From contig NZ_CP102197.1 of assembly GCF_024584435.1 (NCBI RefSeq), positions 1,178,001 through 1,242,000 on the forward strand: 64,000 nucleotides of DNA, read 5' to 3'. Under the pieces are notes generated by a model. It was not told where the DNA came from. It searched no databases and saw only the letters and a program-made list of their open reading frames with translations. The position numbers and the translations under genes are program-made. This document shows, piece by piece, positions 1 through 9,540 of the stretch (position 1 is its first letter; the number at the start of each line of letters is the position of its first letter). Source of the stretch: Schaalia odontolytica. GTDB taxonomy: Bacteria > Actinomycetota > Actinomycetes > Actinomycetales > Actinomycetaceae.

Positions 1-601
1 GGCGCGTGGCCCGAGTGCGCTGCGACGAGGACACGTCAAGCGCTGCCGTCATGGTCTGGCTCTCGGTGCGCAGCGCCATGTCGGCCGCCGCCGCTCGCTC
101 CGTGATCGACTGAGTTCCACCGGCCGTGAGGGCGACGGCAACCGGGTCGATGTTCCCCTCCCGGTACTTGCGACGAACCAGGTCAGCGATCGCCCGCTGC
201 GCGTCGTTGGCCTGCGCGCTCGCCTGCGTCAGAGACTCGTCGATTCGTCCCTGCTCGCCCTGAGCGGCATTCAGCTCCCCCAGGATCGTGGCGTGCTCCC
301 GGGACTTAGCGTCGTAGGTCGCGGCCGCAGCATCGTAGGCAGCCTGAGCAACTGGGATCTGCCCGTTGAGGGCCTGTAGGTCGATGAAAACCTGGGCGAG
401 CGAGGCATCGATCCCCTCCAGCTGAGACTGGAGGGCATTCACCGTGGCTTCGGCCTCCGCGGCGGCCGTCGCGGCCGCATCACGATCTCCGTCCGCCAGG
501 GCGGGAGCGGCCTGAGTCATCGCCGCGAAGGAGCACGCTGCCACGACCAGCGCACCAACTCGCAGGACGCGCCTTCTACTTCTCATCACGGAAAGAACCA
601 T
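1..601 (-). CDS. Secreted coiled-coil protein downstream of ftsX (C-terminus outside window)
   Basis: Only the N-terminal 200 residues are present. Read on the minus strand, the protein opens with a basic n-region (RSRRR), a hydrophobic stretch and an APALA-type signal peptidase site, then a long Ala/Gln/Glu-rich helical region with coiled-coil character. This is the layout of secreted peptidoglycan hydrolases or their activators (NlpC/P60, CHAP or M23 types) that FtsEX controls in Gram-positive bacteria. The catalytic domain, if there is one, lies beyond the window edge. The ATG at 601 is 6 nt after the ftsX stop and implies one transcript with ftsE and ftsX; an in-frame ATG at 586 is an alternative. 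The link to FtsEX-regulated septal hydrolysis is inferred from position and architecture. Confidence 0.75.
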   Translation of the reverse strand, partial: MVLSVMRSRRRVLRVGALVVAACSFAAMTQAAPALADGDRDAAATAAAEAEATVNALQSQLEGIDASLAQVFIDLQALNGQIPVAQAAYDAAAATYDAKSREHATILGELNAAQGEQGRIDESLTQASAQANDAQRAIADLVRRKYREGNIDPVAVALTAGGTQSITERAAAADMALRTESQTMTAALDVSSSQRTRATR

Positions 602-606
602 GGCAA

Positions 607-1521
607 TCACGCCTTCGTGTACTTGGCCAGCGAGAACGCCGAGGCCACGACCGCCAGGGCAACGGCAGCCAGGACAAGGATCGGCGTCATGATCGCCACC
701 TCGCCCATGCCGATGAAGTTCGTCCACTTGAAGGATGGCGCCATCCACCCCTGAACGACGACATGCACACCGGCGAAAAGGGTTCCGATGGCGAAAACCG
801 CGCCGACAAGCGCAGCGAGCGCACCCTCGATCATGAACGGAGCCTGAATAAACAGGTTGGAGGCACCCACGTATCGCATGATCTGGGTCTCCTGCTCGCG
901 GCTCATCGCGCTCAGGCGGATCGTCGTCGAAATCAGCAGGATCGCTGCGACGACCATGATCGCGCCCAGCCCCAGGGCGGCAGTACGCGCCGCACCGAGG
1001 ACGCGGAAGAGAGGCTCGACAACCTCGCGCTGATCGCGCACCTCCGACACGCCTGGCGTGCCCGAGAACTCCTCCTTGATGACGGAATACTGTTCCGGAT
1101 TGACCAGCTTGATGCGGAACGCAAACTGAAGCATGTCCGGACTCGTCCACTGCTTGAGGGTGCCGTTGCCGTTGAGGCGCTGGAAGTTGTCGTAGGCTTC
1201 TTCCTTTGTTTCCTCGTAGACGTGGGCGACATACTCGGTCATCTCCGACGAGGCCAGCTTCTGACGTACCGCGTCGATCTGCGCCTCGGTTGCTTCCGTC
1301 GCGTTGCAGTTGGGTGCCGCGTCGTTGCTCGCGCACATGTAGACGGTGACCTCGATCTTGTCGTACCACTCCGACTTCATCTTGGACACCTGCATCTGGG
1401 TCAAGCCCGCGATGCCCACGAACAGCAGCGACACGAAGGTCACGATGATGACGGCCACGCTCATCGCCCTGTTGCGCGACAGGCCCTTGCCGACCTCGGA
1501 CAGAATAAAACGAAGCTTCAC
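607..1521 (-). CDS. ftsX: Cell division protein FtsX
   Basis: Membrane partner of FtsE; the complex passes ATPase-driven conformational change to periplasmic peptidoglycan hydrolases at the septum. The 304-residue protein has the FtsX topology: a cytoplasmic N-terminus, TM1 near residues 20-42, a large extracellular loop (about 43-177, with Cys63 and Cys72 that could pair), then TM2 (180-202), TM3 (228-252) and TM4 (274-297). The GTG start at 1521 is chosen because it follows a GGGAGG ribosome site by 7 nt, gives the usual MKLRF-type beginning and lies 4 nt after the ftsE stop. The upstream open frame to 1626 overlaps ftsE and is not credible. Confidence 0.95.
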   Translation of the reverse strand: MKLRFILSEVGKGLSRNRAMSVAVIIVTFVSLLFVGIAGLTQMQVSKMKSEWYDKIEVTVYMCASNDAAPNCNATEATEAQIDAVRQKLASSEMTEYVAHVYEETKEEAYDNFQRLNGNGTLKQWTSPDMLQFAFRIKLVNPEQYSVIKEEFSGTPGVSEVRDQREVVEPLFRVLGAARTAALGLGAIMVVAAILLISTTIRLSAMSREQETQIMRYVGASNLFIQAPFMIEGALAALVGAVFAIGTLFAGVHVVVQGWMAPSFKWTNFIGMGEVAIMTPILVLAAVALAVVASAFSLAKYTKA

Positions 1522-1525
1522 TGGC

Positions 1526-2215
1526 TTACCTCCCCGCCCCGTAGACGCCGCGGTTTTGATCACGCACGACGTCACCGGCCTCAAGTTCGATGACGCGCTT
1601 GCGCATCTGATTAACAATGTCGGCATCGTGGGTCGCCATCACAACCGTCGTGCCGGTACGGTTGATTCGATCCAGGAGACGCATGATGCCCAACGACGTT
1701 TCGGGGTCCAGGTTTCCGGTGGGCTCATCGGCGAGGAGTAGCTCAGGGCGATTGACCATGGCGCGCGCGATCGCCACGCGCTGTTCCTCGCCGCCGGAGA
1801 GCTCGTGCGGAAGTCGGGATTCCTTCCCCGACAGTCCCACCAGTTCCAGCGCGTCGGGAACGGCTGTCTCGATCGCATGGCGCGGCTTGCCTATCACCTG
1901 CATGGCCAACGCCACGTTCTCGTACACGGTCTTGGAGGGCAGCAGGCGGAAGTCCTGGAAGACCGTGCCGATCTGGCGGCGCAGCTTCGGCACCGCCCAC
2001 GTCGACAGCTTCGACACGTCCTTGCCGAGCACCCACACCTTGCCGCTGGTCGCCTTCATCTCTCGCATGACGAGTTGAAGGAAGGTGGACTTGCCGGAAC
2101 CCGACTTGCCGACGAGGAACACGAACTCTTCGCGCTCCACCTCCAGCGAGACGTGGTCCAGCGCGGGCTGGGCACCTGGCGTGTACACCATGGTGACATC
2201 ATCAAAACGAATCAT
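1526..2215 (-). CDS. ftsE: Cell division ATP-binding protein FtsE
   Basis: ABC-type ATPase of the FtsEX complex. The 229-residue length is typical. Walker A is GKSGSGKST (about residues 36-44), the signature is [14 protein letters not shown], and Walker B with its acidic residue is [12 protein letters not shown]. The start at 2215 gives the family-standard [11 protein letters not shown] beginning; an extension to 2263 adds residues with no family match. The gene leads ftsE-ftsX-secreted coiled-coil protein, the conserved order in actinobacteria, and is separated from prfB by a terminator-like hairpin. Confidence 0.95.
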   Translation of the reverse strand: MIRFDDVTMVYTPGAQPALDHVSLEVEREEFVFLVGKSGSGKSTFLQLVMREMKATSGKVWVLGKDVSKLSTWAVPKLRRQIGTVFQDFRLLPSKTVYENVALAMQVIGKPRHAIETAVPDALELVGLSGKESRLPHELSGGEEQRVAIARAMVNRPELLLADEPTGNLDPETSLGIMRLLDRINRTGTTVVMATHDADIVNQMRKRVIELEAGDVVRDQNRGVYGAGR

Positions 2216-2297
2216 GGGACCATCCGATCGAAGGGCAATAGTCCCATTTAGATTAGGTAACAATCATGTCACGAGCCGGTTGCGACACGCAGAAAAG

Positions 2298-2324
2298 CCT
2301 CGGTGTGGCACGGGCACACCGAGG
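2298..2324 (-). terminator. Rho-independent terminator after prfB
   Basis: A perfect 10-bp inverted repeat with a 7-nt loop begins 9 nt past the prfB stop in the direction of transcription. On the minus strand it is followed directly by CTTTT. It should separate prfB from ftsE transcription. Confidence 0.8.
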
Positions 2325-2333
2325 AGCGATCGG

Positions 2334-3452
2334 TCAGTCGGCGGCGTTCTGTTCGTTCTTGCGCCAACGAATCCCCGCGTTGATGAAGCCGTCAATGTCT
2401 CCGTCGAACACCGACTGTGGGTTGCCCGACTCGAATTCTGTTCGCAGGTCCTTGACCATCTGATACGGCTGCAGCACGTAGGAGCGCATCTGGTCTCCCC
2501 ACGAGGCCTTGACATCGCCGGCAAGTTCCTTCTTCTTGGCCTGCTCCTCCTCGTGGCGCAGGACGAGGAGGCGCGACTGAAGAACTCGCAGGGCGGCCGC
2601 ACGGTTCTGGATCTGAGACTTCTCGTCCTGCATCGACACGACAATCCCCGTCGGGATGTGCGTCATGCGCACGGCGGAGTCCGTCGTGTTCACCGACTGG
2701 CCGCCCGGCCCGGAGGAGCGGAAGACGTCGACCTTGAGTTCCGACTCGGGAATCTCGATGTGGTCGGTTGTTTCGATCAGGGGGATCACCTCGACGGCGG
2801 CGAAGGAGGTCTGGCGGCGACCCTGGTTATCGAAGGGGCTGATACGCACCAGGCGGTGCGTGCCGGCCTCGACGGACAGCGTCCCGTAGGCGTAGGGTGC
2901 CTGAACCTCAAAGGTCGCGGACTTGAGCCCGGCCTCTTCGGCGTAGGAGGTGTCCATCACCTTCGTGGGGTATCCGTGGCGCTCGGCCCAGCGCAGGTAC
3001 ATGCGCAGCAAAATCTCCGCAAAGTCCGCCGCGTCCACGCCGCCCGCGCCGCTTCGGATGGTGATGACCGCGTTGCGTTCGTCGTACTCCCCATCCAGGA
3101 GGGTGCGGATCTCGAGGTCACCCAGGTCCTTGCGCAGCTTCTCCAGGTCTCCCTCGGCTTCGGCGAGAATCTCAGCGCCCTCGTCAGGGTCTTCGGCAGC
3201 CATCTCGACCATGGCTTCGAGGTCGTCGATGCGCTCGCTCATCTGCGTGATACGGTCCAGCTCGCTCTGACGGTGGCTCAGCGCGCTCGTGACCTCCTGG
3301 GCGGCGCTCGGGTCGTCCCACAGGTCGGGCGCGGCCGCCTTCTCGTTCAGCTCGGCGATCTGCTCGCGCAGCTTGTCCGGCTGCACGACGGCGACGATGT
3401 TGTCCATCGTGGTGCGCAGGGACGGGATCTCTTCAGAAAATTCAATGGCCAC
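2334..3452 (-). CDS. prfB: Peptide chain release factor 2
   Basis: RF2 reads UGA and UAA and triggers peptidyl-tRNA hydrolysis on the ribosome. The GGQ loop is visible as [17 protein letters not shown] and the stop-codon recognition motif as SPF (RISPFDNQ), which marks RF2 rather than RF1 (PxT). The 372-residue length is normal. The whole protein is in one frame, so the programmed +1 frameshift of enterobacterial prfB is absent, as usual in actinobacteria. The GTG at 3452 is preferred because a TACCCT hexamer ends 6 nt before it, the leaderless arrangement seen at many genes here. An ATG-like start two codons further up would lie too close to that hexamer. Confidence 0.95.
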   Translation of the reverse strand: MAIEFSEEIPSLRTTMDNIVAVVQPDKLREQIAELNEKAAAPDLWDDPSAAQEVTSALSHRQSELDRITQMSERIDDLEAMVEMAAEDPDEGAEILAEAEGDLEKLRKDLGDLEIRTLLDGEYDERNAVITIRSGAGGVDAADFAEILLRMYLRWAERHGYPTKVMDTSYAEEAGLKSATFEVQAPYAYGTLSVEAGTHRLVRISPFDNQGRRQTSFAAVEVIPLIETTDHIEIPESELKVDVFRSSGPGGQSVNTTDSAVRMTHIPTGIVVSMQDEKSQIQNRAAALRVLQSRLLVLRHEEEQAKKKELAGDVKASWGDQMRSYVLQPYQMVKDLRTEFESGNPQSVFDGDIDGFINAGIRWRKNEQNAAD

Positions 3453-3458
3453 ACACAC

Positions 3459-3464
3459 AGGGTA
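3459..3464 (-). promoter_or_regulatory. Putative -10 element, leaderless prfB
   Basis: TACCCT on the minus strand, 6 nt before the GTG start. No clear Shine-Dalgarno lies between them. Confidence 0.5.
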
Positions 3465-3540
3465 GCCGATCGACGCTGAAGCGAGGGGCGTGAAAGCTCG
3501 CGGGGGTGTCGGGCGTTACTCGCTCAGCTCACGATGACGG

Positions 3541-3572
3541 CGAGTCCCGACGCCCGGCGGCGTCGGGACTCG
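3541..3572 (-). terminator. Hairpin terminator after gdhA
   Basis: Perfect 14-bp inverted repeat (CGAGTCCCGACGCC and its complement) with a 4-nt loop, 14 nt beyond the gdhA stop. No U-tract follows on the minus strand, so it could instead act as an RNA-stabilising stem. Confidence 0.6.
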
Positions 3573-3586
3573 CCGATGACATACAC

Positions 3587-4969
<1,383 letters not shown>

Positions 4970-5021
4970 TTACCGATCATCCGCTCTTTATCCCACATTG
5001 TGACCGTCGCACACGACACCT

Positions 5022-5459
5022 TTAGGGGGTGTCGGAGACCCCGCGCACCCGCGCGCTTGAGATCCTCGTCAGCTCCGGAACGACGACCCTACCCAGCGCC
5101 GGCGGCACGAAAGATACGCTCGGACGGGCGCGAACGGCAACCTCCACCTCCGTGCGATCCGCCTCCACCCAGTCGACCACGACACCGTCGCCAACACGAC
5201 ACGTGGAGGACGCCAGCTCCTCACGCGCGACATCGACCCGCGACCGAGCCACCTCCTCGTTGATACCCGTCTCCTGCCCCGAGTACAGCGGTGAGAGCGG
5301 CGCTCCCGCAACCGACGCCCCGGCCAGGGCGTCGGCGCACGCAACGAGCCTACGGTCCTGCATCGCGACCTCCGTCAGCGCCGCGCCCACGACCATGAGC
5401 AGGCACACGAAGGCGCACCCGGCGACGACGAGGATTCCCACGCGCCCGTCCTCACCCAC
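5022..5459 (-). CDS. Rv3654c-like TadE-type pseudopilin (last gene of tad operon)
   Basis: A 145-residue protein with an N-terminal hydrophobic segment (VGILVVAGCAFVCLLMVVGAAL) and a downstream exported part with Cys residues (VACADALAG, SSTCRVGDG). It matches the Rv3654c/TadE-like helicase-secretion-neighbourhood family in size and position as the last gene of actinobacterial tad loci. The start is taken as GTG 5459, which overlaps the stop of the preceding TadE gene by 8 nt and leaves the EDGRVG motif directly before the TM. An in-frame start at 5492 would lengthen it by 11 residues. A weak 7-bp stem overlaps the stop codon. Assignment is by architecture and synteny, not by a catalytic motif. 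Confidence 0.75.
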   Translation of the reverse strand: MGEDGRVGILVVAGCAFVCLLMVVGAALTEVAMQDRRLVACADALAGASVAGAPLSPLYSGQETGINEEVARSRVDVAREELASSTCRVGDGVVVDWVEADRTEVEVAVRARPSVSFVPPALGRVVVPELTRISSARVRGVSDTP

Positions 5460-5868
5460 CGGGCACCACCTCGCGCACGGGCGCGCGGGCACTCGAGGTG
5501 ACCCCCACCCCGATGCTCCCCAGCCACCGGGGGAGAAAGGGCAGAGGCACGGTCACGGAGACGCTCACCTGCACCACCCCCTGCTCCGCACCGCACCCCG
5601 GGCACTCGGCGAGCATCTCGGCGGGGGCGTTAACCCCGAAGTCCTCAACGATGAGGGACACGGCGCGCCGGGCATCGTCCTCGCGATCACGATCCTCCGC
5701 CAGGATTCGGGCCGCCTCGCGCGCCCCCGAGTCCACGGCCATCGCGCCCGCACTCACCGCGCCGACCGCGAGCACGACGTAGAGCAGCGGGATCACGAGC
5801 ACCACCACGACACCCAGGAATTCCACGGTCGCGTCCCCGCGCTCGCTCCCATCCCGAGTCTCGTTCAT
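5452..5868 (-). CDS. TadE-like pseudopilin
   Basis: 138 residues. The N-terminus carries the TadE hallmark SERGDATVEFLG followed by a single hydrophobic helix (VVVVLVIPLLYVVLAVGAVSAG) and the typical AREAAR segment; CPGC lies in the exported C-terminal part. TadE proteins are processed by a prepilin peptidase and help assemble Flp/Tad pili at the membrane. The ATG overlaps the preceding stop (ATGA), showing translational coupling in the operon. No prepilin peptidase is encoded in the window. Confidence 0.85.
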   Translation of the reverse strand: MNETRDGSERGDATVEFLGVVVVLVIPLLYVVLAVGAVSAGAMAVDSGAREAARILAEDRDREDDARRAVSLIVEDFGVNAPAEMLAECPGCGAEQGVVQVSVSVTVPLPFLPRWLGSIGVGVTSSARAPVREVVPGG

Positions 5869-6266
5869 GGCCCCTCCACGAGGCTGCGTCCCCGGACCGT
5901 GAGCCACCGAGGTCCCAGACCGCCGACCAACGGCAGGCGCGTGCGCACGGTCACGACGAGGATGTCCGCGCCGTCCTCGTGCTCGCGTCCGACCTCGATC
6001 TGGTAATCCCGCGCCCCGCCGACAAGCGAGTCCAAGAGCTCACTCGTGCGTGCGCGAGCCTCCTCTTGATCACCCCCAAGGAGGCCTCCCCTGCGCGCCC
6101 CCTCCGACGCGGCGCTCACGCTCATCGTTCGCACGTAGGAGGCGAAGGCCACCTGTGTGAGCAGGAGGATGACGAGCACCGCGAGTCCCTGAACGAGCAC
6201 GGTGGAGGCCACCTGCGAGCCGTCCTCGCAGTCCCGATCAGATTCCCGAAATCGAATCCATCGCAC
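5865..6266 (-). CDS. TadE-family pseudopilin, second copy
   Basis: 133 residues with CEDGSQVASTVLVQGLAVLVILLL at the N-terminus, the degenerate TadE prepilin segment, then SVSAASEGARRGG and a beta-rich exported domain. It belongs with the minor pseudopilins of the tad system. The ATG at 6266 lies inside the end of the upstream 57-codon gene (29-nt overlap) in another frame; no better start exists downstream before the hydrophobic helix. It overlaps the next TadE gene by 4 nt. Confidence 0.8.
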   Translation of the reverse strand: MRWIRFRESDRDCEDGSQVASTVLVQGLAVLVILLLTQVAFASYVRTMSVSAASEGARRGGLLGGDQEEARARTSELLDSLVGGARDYQIEVGREHEDGADILVVTVRTRLPLVGGLGPRWLTVRGRSLVEGP

Positions 6267-6411
6267 GATTGAAGATCTCCACCAGACGCTCCGAGGCGAC
6301 GCCCCAGATCAGTACGACGAGGGCTGCGGTCATGAGGGTGATGAGCACCCACCCGGGCACGTCGCCGCGCTCGCTCAGGCGTGCGCGGCCTTTCCACGAC
6401 ATCTTCTTCAT
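6238..6411 (-). CDS. Small Flp-pilin-like membrane peptide in tad operon
   Basis: A 57-codon gene between tadC and the TadE genes. It starts MKKMSWKGRARLSERG, continues with a hydrophobic helix (WVLITLMTAALVVLIWGVAS) and ends in an amphipathic tail (RLVEIFNRAMDSISGI). This is the layout of the major Flp pilin or DUF4244 peptide that occupies the same slot in actinobacterial tad loci: a basic leader ending in Gly, a helix and a short tail. The usual Glu five residues after the cleavage Gly is not present (RG-DVPGW), so prepilin processing is uncertain. An AAAGGAAG ribosome site lies 6 nt upstream of the ATG, which supports real translation. Confidence 0.7.
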   Translation of the reverse strand: MKKMSWKGRARLSERGDVPGWVLITLMTAALVVLIWGVASERLVEIFNRAMDSISGI

Positions 6412-6426
6412 GGTGTCTTCCTTTCT

Positions 6427-7323
6427 TCACGGGGTGAAATCCAAAGCGATGAGTCCCGGATAGAGGGCGAACATGACGGTGACGGGAAGGATGAGAAAGA
6501 CCACCGGTAGGAGCATTGCGATCTCGCGGCGCCCTCCCTCCTCCATGAGGGAGGCCAGGGAACGTTCCCTCTGGTCGCGCGCCTGGTCGTGCAAAACGGA
6601 GGCCAGGGGCGATCCTCGCTCGATCGCGGTCGTGAGGGTGCGGCTGAGCCGAGTCAGGGAGGGAGAATCCGTGCGCTCAACGAGCTCCGCCAGGGCGCGC
6701 ACGGAGGGCGTACCGTTGCGGATGTGCGCCGACGTGAGAGCCAGCTCGGATCCGAGCGGCCCACCCGCGCACCCCGCAACCCTCTCGATTGCCGCGGGAA
6801 TCGATTCCCCAGCTGCGACGGCAAGAGCGAGAAGCTCCGCGCAGTCCGGTACCGCCGCGTCAATCGCCCTCTGGCGCCTGCGTGCCTTGATCGACAGCGC
6901 CCGATCCATCGCCGTCACTGCGAGCAGGGCGGCGACGAGGGCACATGCGCACAGGGAAACGAGTGAGGAGCGCAATGAGGCGGCGGATCGAAGCGTGAGC
7001 AACGCGCACGATAGGACGAGCCCCACGATGGCGGCGAGCGCCTGGCGCAGCCGAAACACCGGCACATCCACGTTCATGCCCGCGAGCGACAGTCTCCTCG
7101 CAACCGACTCGCTGGTCGAGCCCATCGACTCCAGCGCCGTGCTGCAGCAGCGGCGGATCCACGCCCCGAGGGCCGACGGACGAGTGTCACTGACGCGCCC
7201 CTGCGCGACCCGCGTGACGAAGGAAGGACGCCGATCCAGCCACGCCATCACAATGCACGCAATTCCGGAGGCTGCCAGGGCGGAGACAACGGCATCGACG
7301 GCGCGCGCGGCCCACGGATTCAT
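6427..7323 (-). CDS. tadC: Tad secretion inner-membrane protein TadC (T2SF domain)
   Basis: 298 residues with an N-terminal TM, a central pair of TMs, a cytoplasmic type II secretion F domain (about residues 140-270, with DCAELLALAVAAGESIPAAI and TSAHIRNG) and a C-terminal TM (MLLPVVFLILPVTVMFALYPG). With TadB it forms the membrane platform on which TadA acts to polymerise Flp pili. The ATG at 7323 is chosen because it overlaps the tadB stop by 4 nt; the open frame to 7533 is antisense-like sequence inside tadB. Confidence 0.88.
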   Translation of the reverse strand: MNPWAARAVDAVVSALAASGIACIVMAWLDRRPSFVTRVAQGRVSDTRPSALGAWIRRCCSTALESMGSTSESVARRLSLAGMNVDVPVFRLRQALAAIVGLVLSCALLTLRSAASLRSSLVSLCACALVAALLAVTAMDRALSIKARRRQRAIDAAVPDCAELLALAVAAGESIPAAIERVAGCAGGPLGSELALTSAHIRNGTPSVRALAELVERTDSPSLTRLSRTLTTAIERGSPLASVLHDQARDQRERSLASLMEEGGRREIAMLLPVVFLILPVTVMFALYPGLIALDFTP

Positions 7324-8198
7324 TTCTCTCCCCCCAGGTTCCTCGGATCCGCGCTGAGTCGTCCCAGCGCCTTCATCGCCAGGTAGGCAATCACGCACAT
7401 TCCCGCGCCCGCACACAGGACCGCGATGCCACCCGGAGAATTCCACACGGCGGCGCTGCCTCCGCCTCCGGACAGAAGCAGAAGCACCACCCACGGGGCG
7501 GCGAGGCCGAGGCGCGCCGCCCCGACGGTCCACGACTGTCGCGCTTCGAGTTCGCCGCGCACTCGCGCGTCCTCGCGAAGGAGGGAAGCAAGGTCTTGGA
7601 GGAGGCGCGTGAGGTCTGCTCCGCCCACCGATCGGGCGATACGCAGCGCCTCGACAATCCGGTCGGCGACGGGGTCTCGGACCTCGTCCTTCATGCGATC
7701 CAACGCCGACGCGAAACGACCGTTGGCGCTGTAGTCGCGCGAGAAGGCGTCGAACGCGAAGCGCAGGGGCTGGGGCCCCTCATCTGCGAGCTCGCACAGG
7801 ACCTGGGGCAGAGAGGTTCCGGCGCGCACTCCCGACACCATCGCATCGACGACCTCAGGCCAGGCGGCGCGCACGGTCTTGGCGTGGGCGGCCACCCGGG
7901 AGACGACCCACGCGTAAGGAAGGAAGGCAACACCGAGGGCAACGATGAGGGCGACCGGCCAGGCGCCTGTCAGCGCGAGGATCGCGACCCAGACGACCGC
8001 GCCGACGACAAGACTCAGCGCCACCAGGCGCGCGGCACTCAGCCCGGGCACCCGGGCGCGCGAGACCTCCTCGCTCAGCCGCCTCCACGGCCCCCAGCTC
8101 CTGCGGACGGGGGCCGGGCCAAACCACGGCGAGGCCACCAGGACGAGGCCAATGCCGCACACGAGTCCGCACACGATCGCTATCACGCTCGCCCCCAT
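7320..8198 (-). CDS. tadB: Tad secretion inner-membrane protein TadB (T2SF domain)
   Basis: 292 residues. Hydrophobic helices at the N-terminus (VIAIVCGLVCGIGLVLV; VALSLVVGAVVWVAILAL) are followed by a T2SF cytoplasmic domain (WPEVVDAMVSGVRAGTSLPQVL) and C-terminal TMs. It is the partner of TadC in the pilus assembly platform. The ATG at 8198 overlaps the end of tadA by 16 nt, indicating coupled expression. Confidence 0.88.
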   Translation of the reverse strand: MGASVIAIVCGLVCGIGLVLVASPWFGPAPVRRSWGPWRRLSEEVSRARVPGLSAARLVALSLVVGAVVWVAILALTGAWPVALIVALGVAFLPYAWVVSRVAAHAKTVRAAWPEVVDAMVSGVRAGTSLPQVLCELADEGPQPLRFAFDAFSRDYSANGRFASALDRMKDEVRDPVADRIVEALRIARSVGGADLTRLLQDLASLLREDARVRGELEARQSWTVGAARLGLAAPWVVLLLLSGGGGSAAVWNSPGGIAVLCAGAGMCVIAYLAMKALGRLSADPRNLGGEK

Positions 8199-9397
8199 TC
8201 CAGCAGGGAGGCCAGGTCGAAGCCGGCCGCCGTGAAGCGCTCGTGCATGTCCAGACCTCCGTGCCCGCGCTCGCAGCGCGAGGAGTCGAAGGTGAACAGC
8301 GTGGAGGTTTCGATTCTGTCTCCTTCGACCCGTCCGGGCACGGCGAGAACCTCGGAGACGTGGCGGTGCCCGCCAGCGCTTCGCTCCACGTGGCACACGA
8401 GGTCGATCGAGGAGGCGAGGGTGGGAGTCACGAAGCCGGTCGTCACGTTCTCACCGGCCAGGAGAGGCAGGATGGAGAGCTTGTCGAGGGCTTCGCGCGC
8501 GGAGTTCGCGTGAACGGTCGCCATCCCTGGTACTCCCGCGTTGAGCGCCACGAGGAGGTCGAGCGCCTCGGGACCGCGCACCTCGCCGACTATCAAGCAT
8601 TCGGGGCGCATGCGCAGCGATTCCCGTACCAGGTCACGCAGGGTGACTTCGCCCGTCCCCTCGGCGCCAGCGGGCCTGGTCTGCATGGCGACGTGATCCC
8701 AGTTGGCCAGGCCGAGCTCGAAAACCTCCTCGCAGGAGATCACGCGCCTGGATCTCGGGAGTTCACCCGCGAGCGCTCGCAGCAGCGTCGTCTTGCCCGC
8801 CTGGGTGCCTCCGGACACCACAACGGATAGGCCCACGCACACGGCGGCGGCCAGAAAGTCCCTCATCGGGGGCGCGATCATGTCGACCGCGACGAGGTCG
8901 TCGAGCGTTCGGGCACGCTGGATGTGCTTGCGTATGTTGACGCTCCAGGACACCCCCGTGACGGGCGGGATCACCACGTGCAGGCGTTCGCCTCCCGCGA
9001 GAGTCGCATCCACGAATGGGCTGGACAGGTCGAGCCTGCGGCCAGAGTGGTGCAGCATCCGTTCCACGAGGGCGCGCACGTCCTCGTCCGTGAGGATCAG
9101 GCTCGTGAGCTCAGCGACGCCTTCTCGGGCGACAAACACTCGGGAAGCCGAGTTAATCCAGATCTCTTCGACCTCGGGATCGTCCATGAGAGTCTGAAGT
9201 GGGCCGAGGCCACAGATGTCGTCGATCAGGTCGGCTTCGACCTCCTGGCGGGAGGAAGGCAGCAGGTCTGGTGCGTGTTCGTCGATCGCCCGGTCGATGA
9301 GGGCGCGCACCGCCGCGGGGTTGCGGGCGGCGTCAATGCCTCCCGAAGCCAACCCCTCTCGAACCCGCGCGGCGAGCGCGCGCGTCACGGAATCCAT
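8183..9397 (-). CDS. tadA: Tad pilus assembly ATPase TadA/CpaF
   Basis: 404-residue secretion ATPase of the VirB11/CpaF family that powers Flp pilin polymerisation. Walker A is SGGTQAGKTTLL (near residue 187), the Asp-box-like region is VISCEEVFEL, Walker B is ECLIVGEVRGPEALDLL, and the His-box segment is MATVHANSAREAL. The N-terminal domain carries DICGLGPLQTLMDDPEVEEIWIN, diagnostic of CpaF/TadA. The ATG at 9397 has an AGGAGG site 6-7 nt upstream. It is the first gene of the operon and is divergent from the APH-like gene. No ssd/TadZ-type gene precedes it. Confidence 0.95.
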   Translation of the reverse strand: MDSVTRALAARVREGLASGGIDAARNPAAVRALIDRAIDEHAPDLLPSSRQEVEADLIDDICGLGPLQTLMDDPEVEEIWINSASRVFVAREGVAELTSLILTDEDVRALVERMLHHSGRRLDLSSPFVDATLAGGERLHVVIPPVTGVSWSVNIRKHIQRARTLDDLVAVDMIAPPMRDFLAAAVCVGLSVVVSGGTQAGKTTLLRALAGELPRSRRVISCEEVFELGLANWDHVAMQTRPAGAEGTGEVTLRDLVRESLRMRPECLIVGEVRGPEALDLLVALNAGVPGMATVHANSAREALDKLSILPLLAGENVTTGFVTPTLASSIDLVCHVERSAGGHRHVSEVLAVPGRVEGDRIETSTLFTFDSSRCERGHGGLDMHERFTAAGFDLASLLEWGRA

Positions 9398-9528
9398 GGC
9401 TGCGCCTCCTCGCTGCAGACAACTCCGTTGTGTCGAAAGTAACAGGGTTTCTCGGCAAGGAGCAAGCCCGTCCACTCTCAATCCCCCCAACTCCCGCGCG
9501 GGGCCTCCCTCCCGCCCCATCCCCGCGA

Positions 9529-9534
9529 TAGGTT
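9529..9534 (+). promoter_or_regulatory. Putative -10 element, leaderless APH-like gene
   Basis: TAGGTT 6 nt before the ATG at 9541, with no Shine-Dalgarno between. Confidence 0.5.
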
Positions 9535-9540
9535 AAAGCA

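Noticed and set aside
2085..3479. Plus-strand 464-residue frame across prfB
   Set aside because: Antisense to a canonical RF2 with GGQ and SPF motifs.
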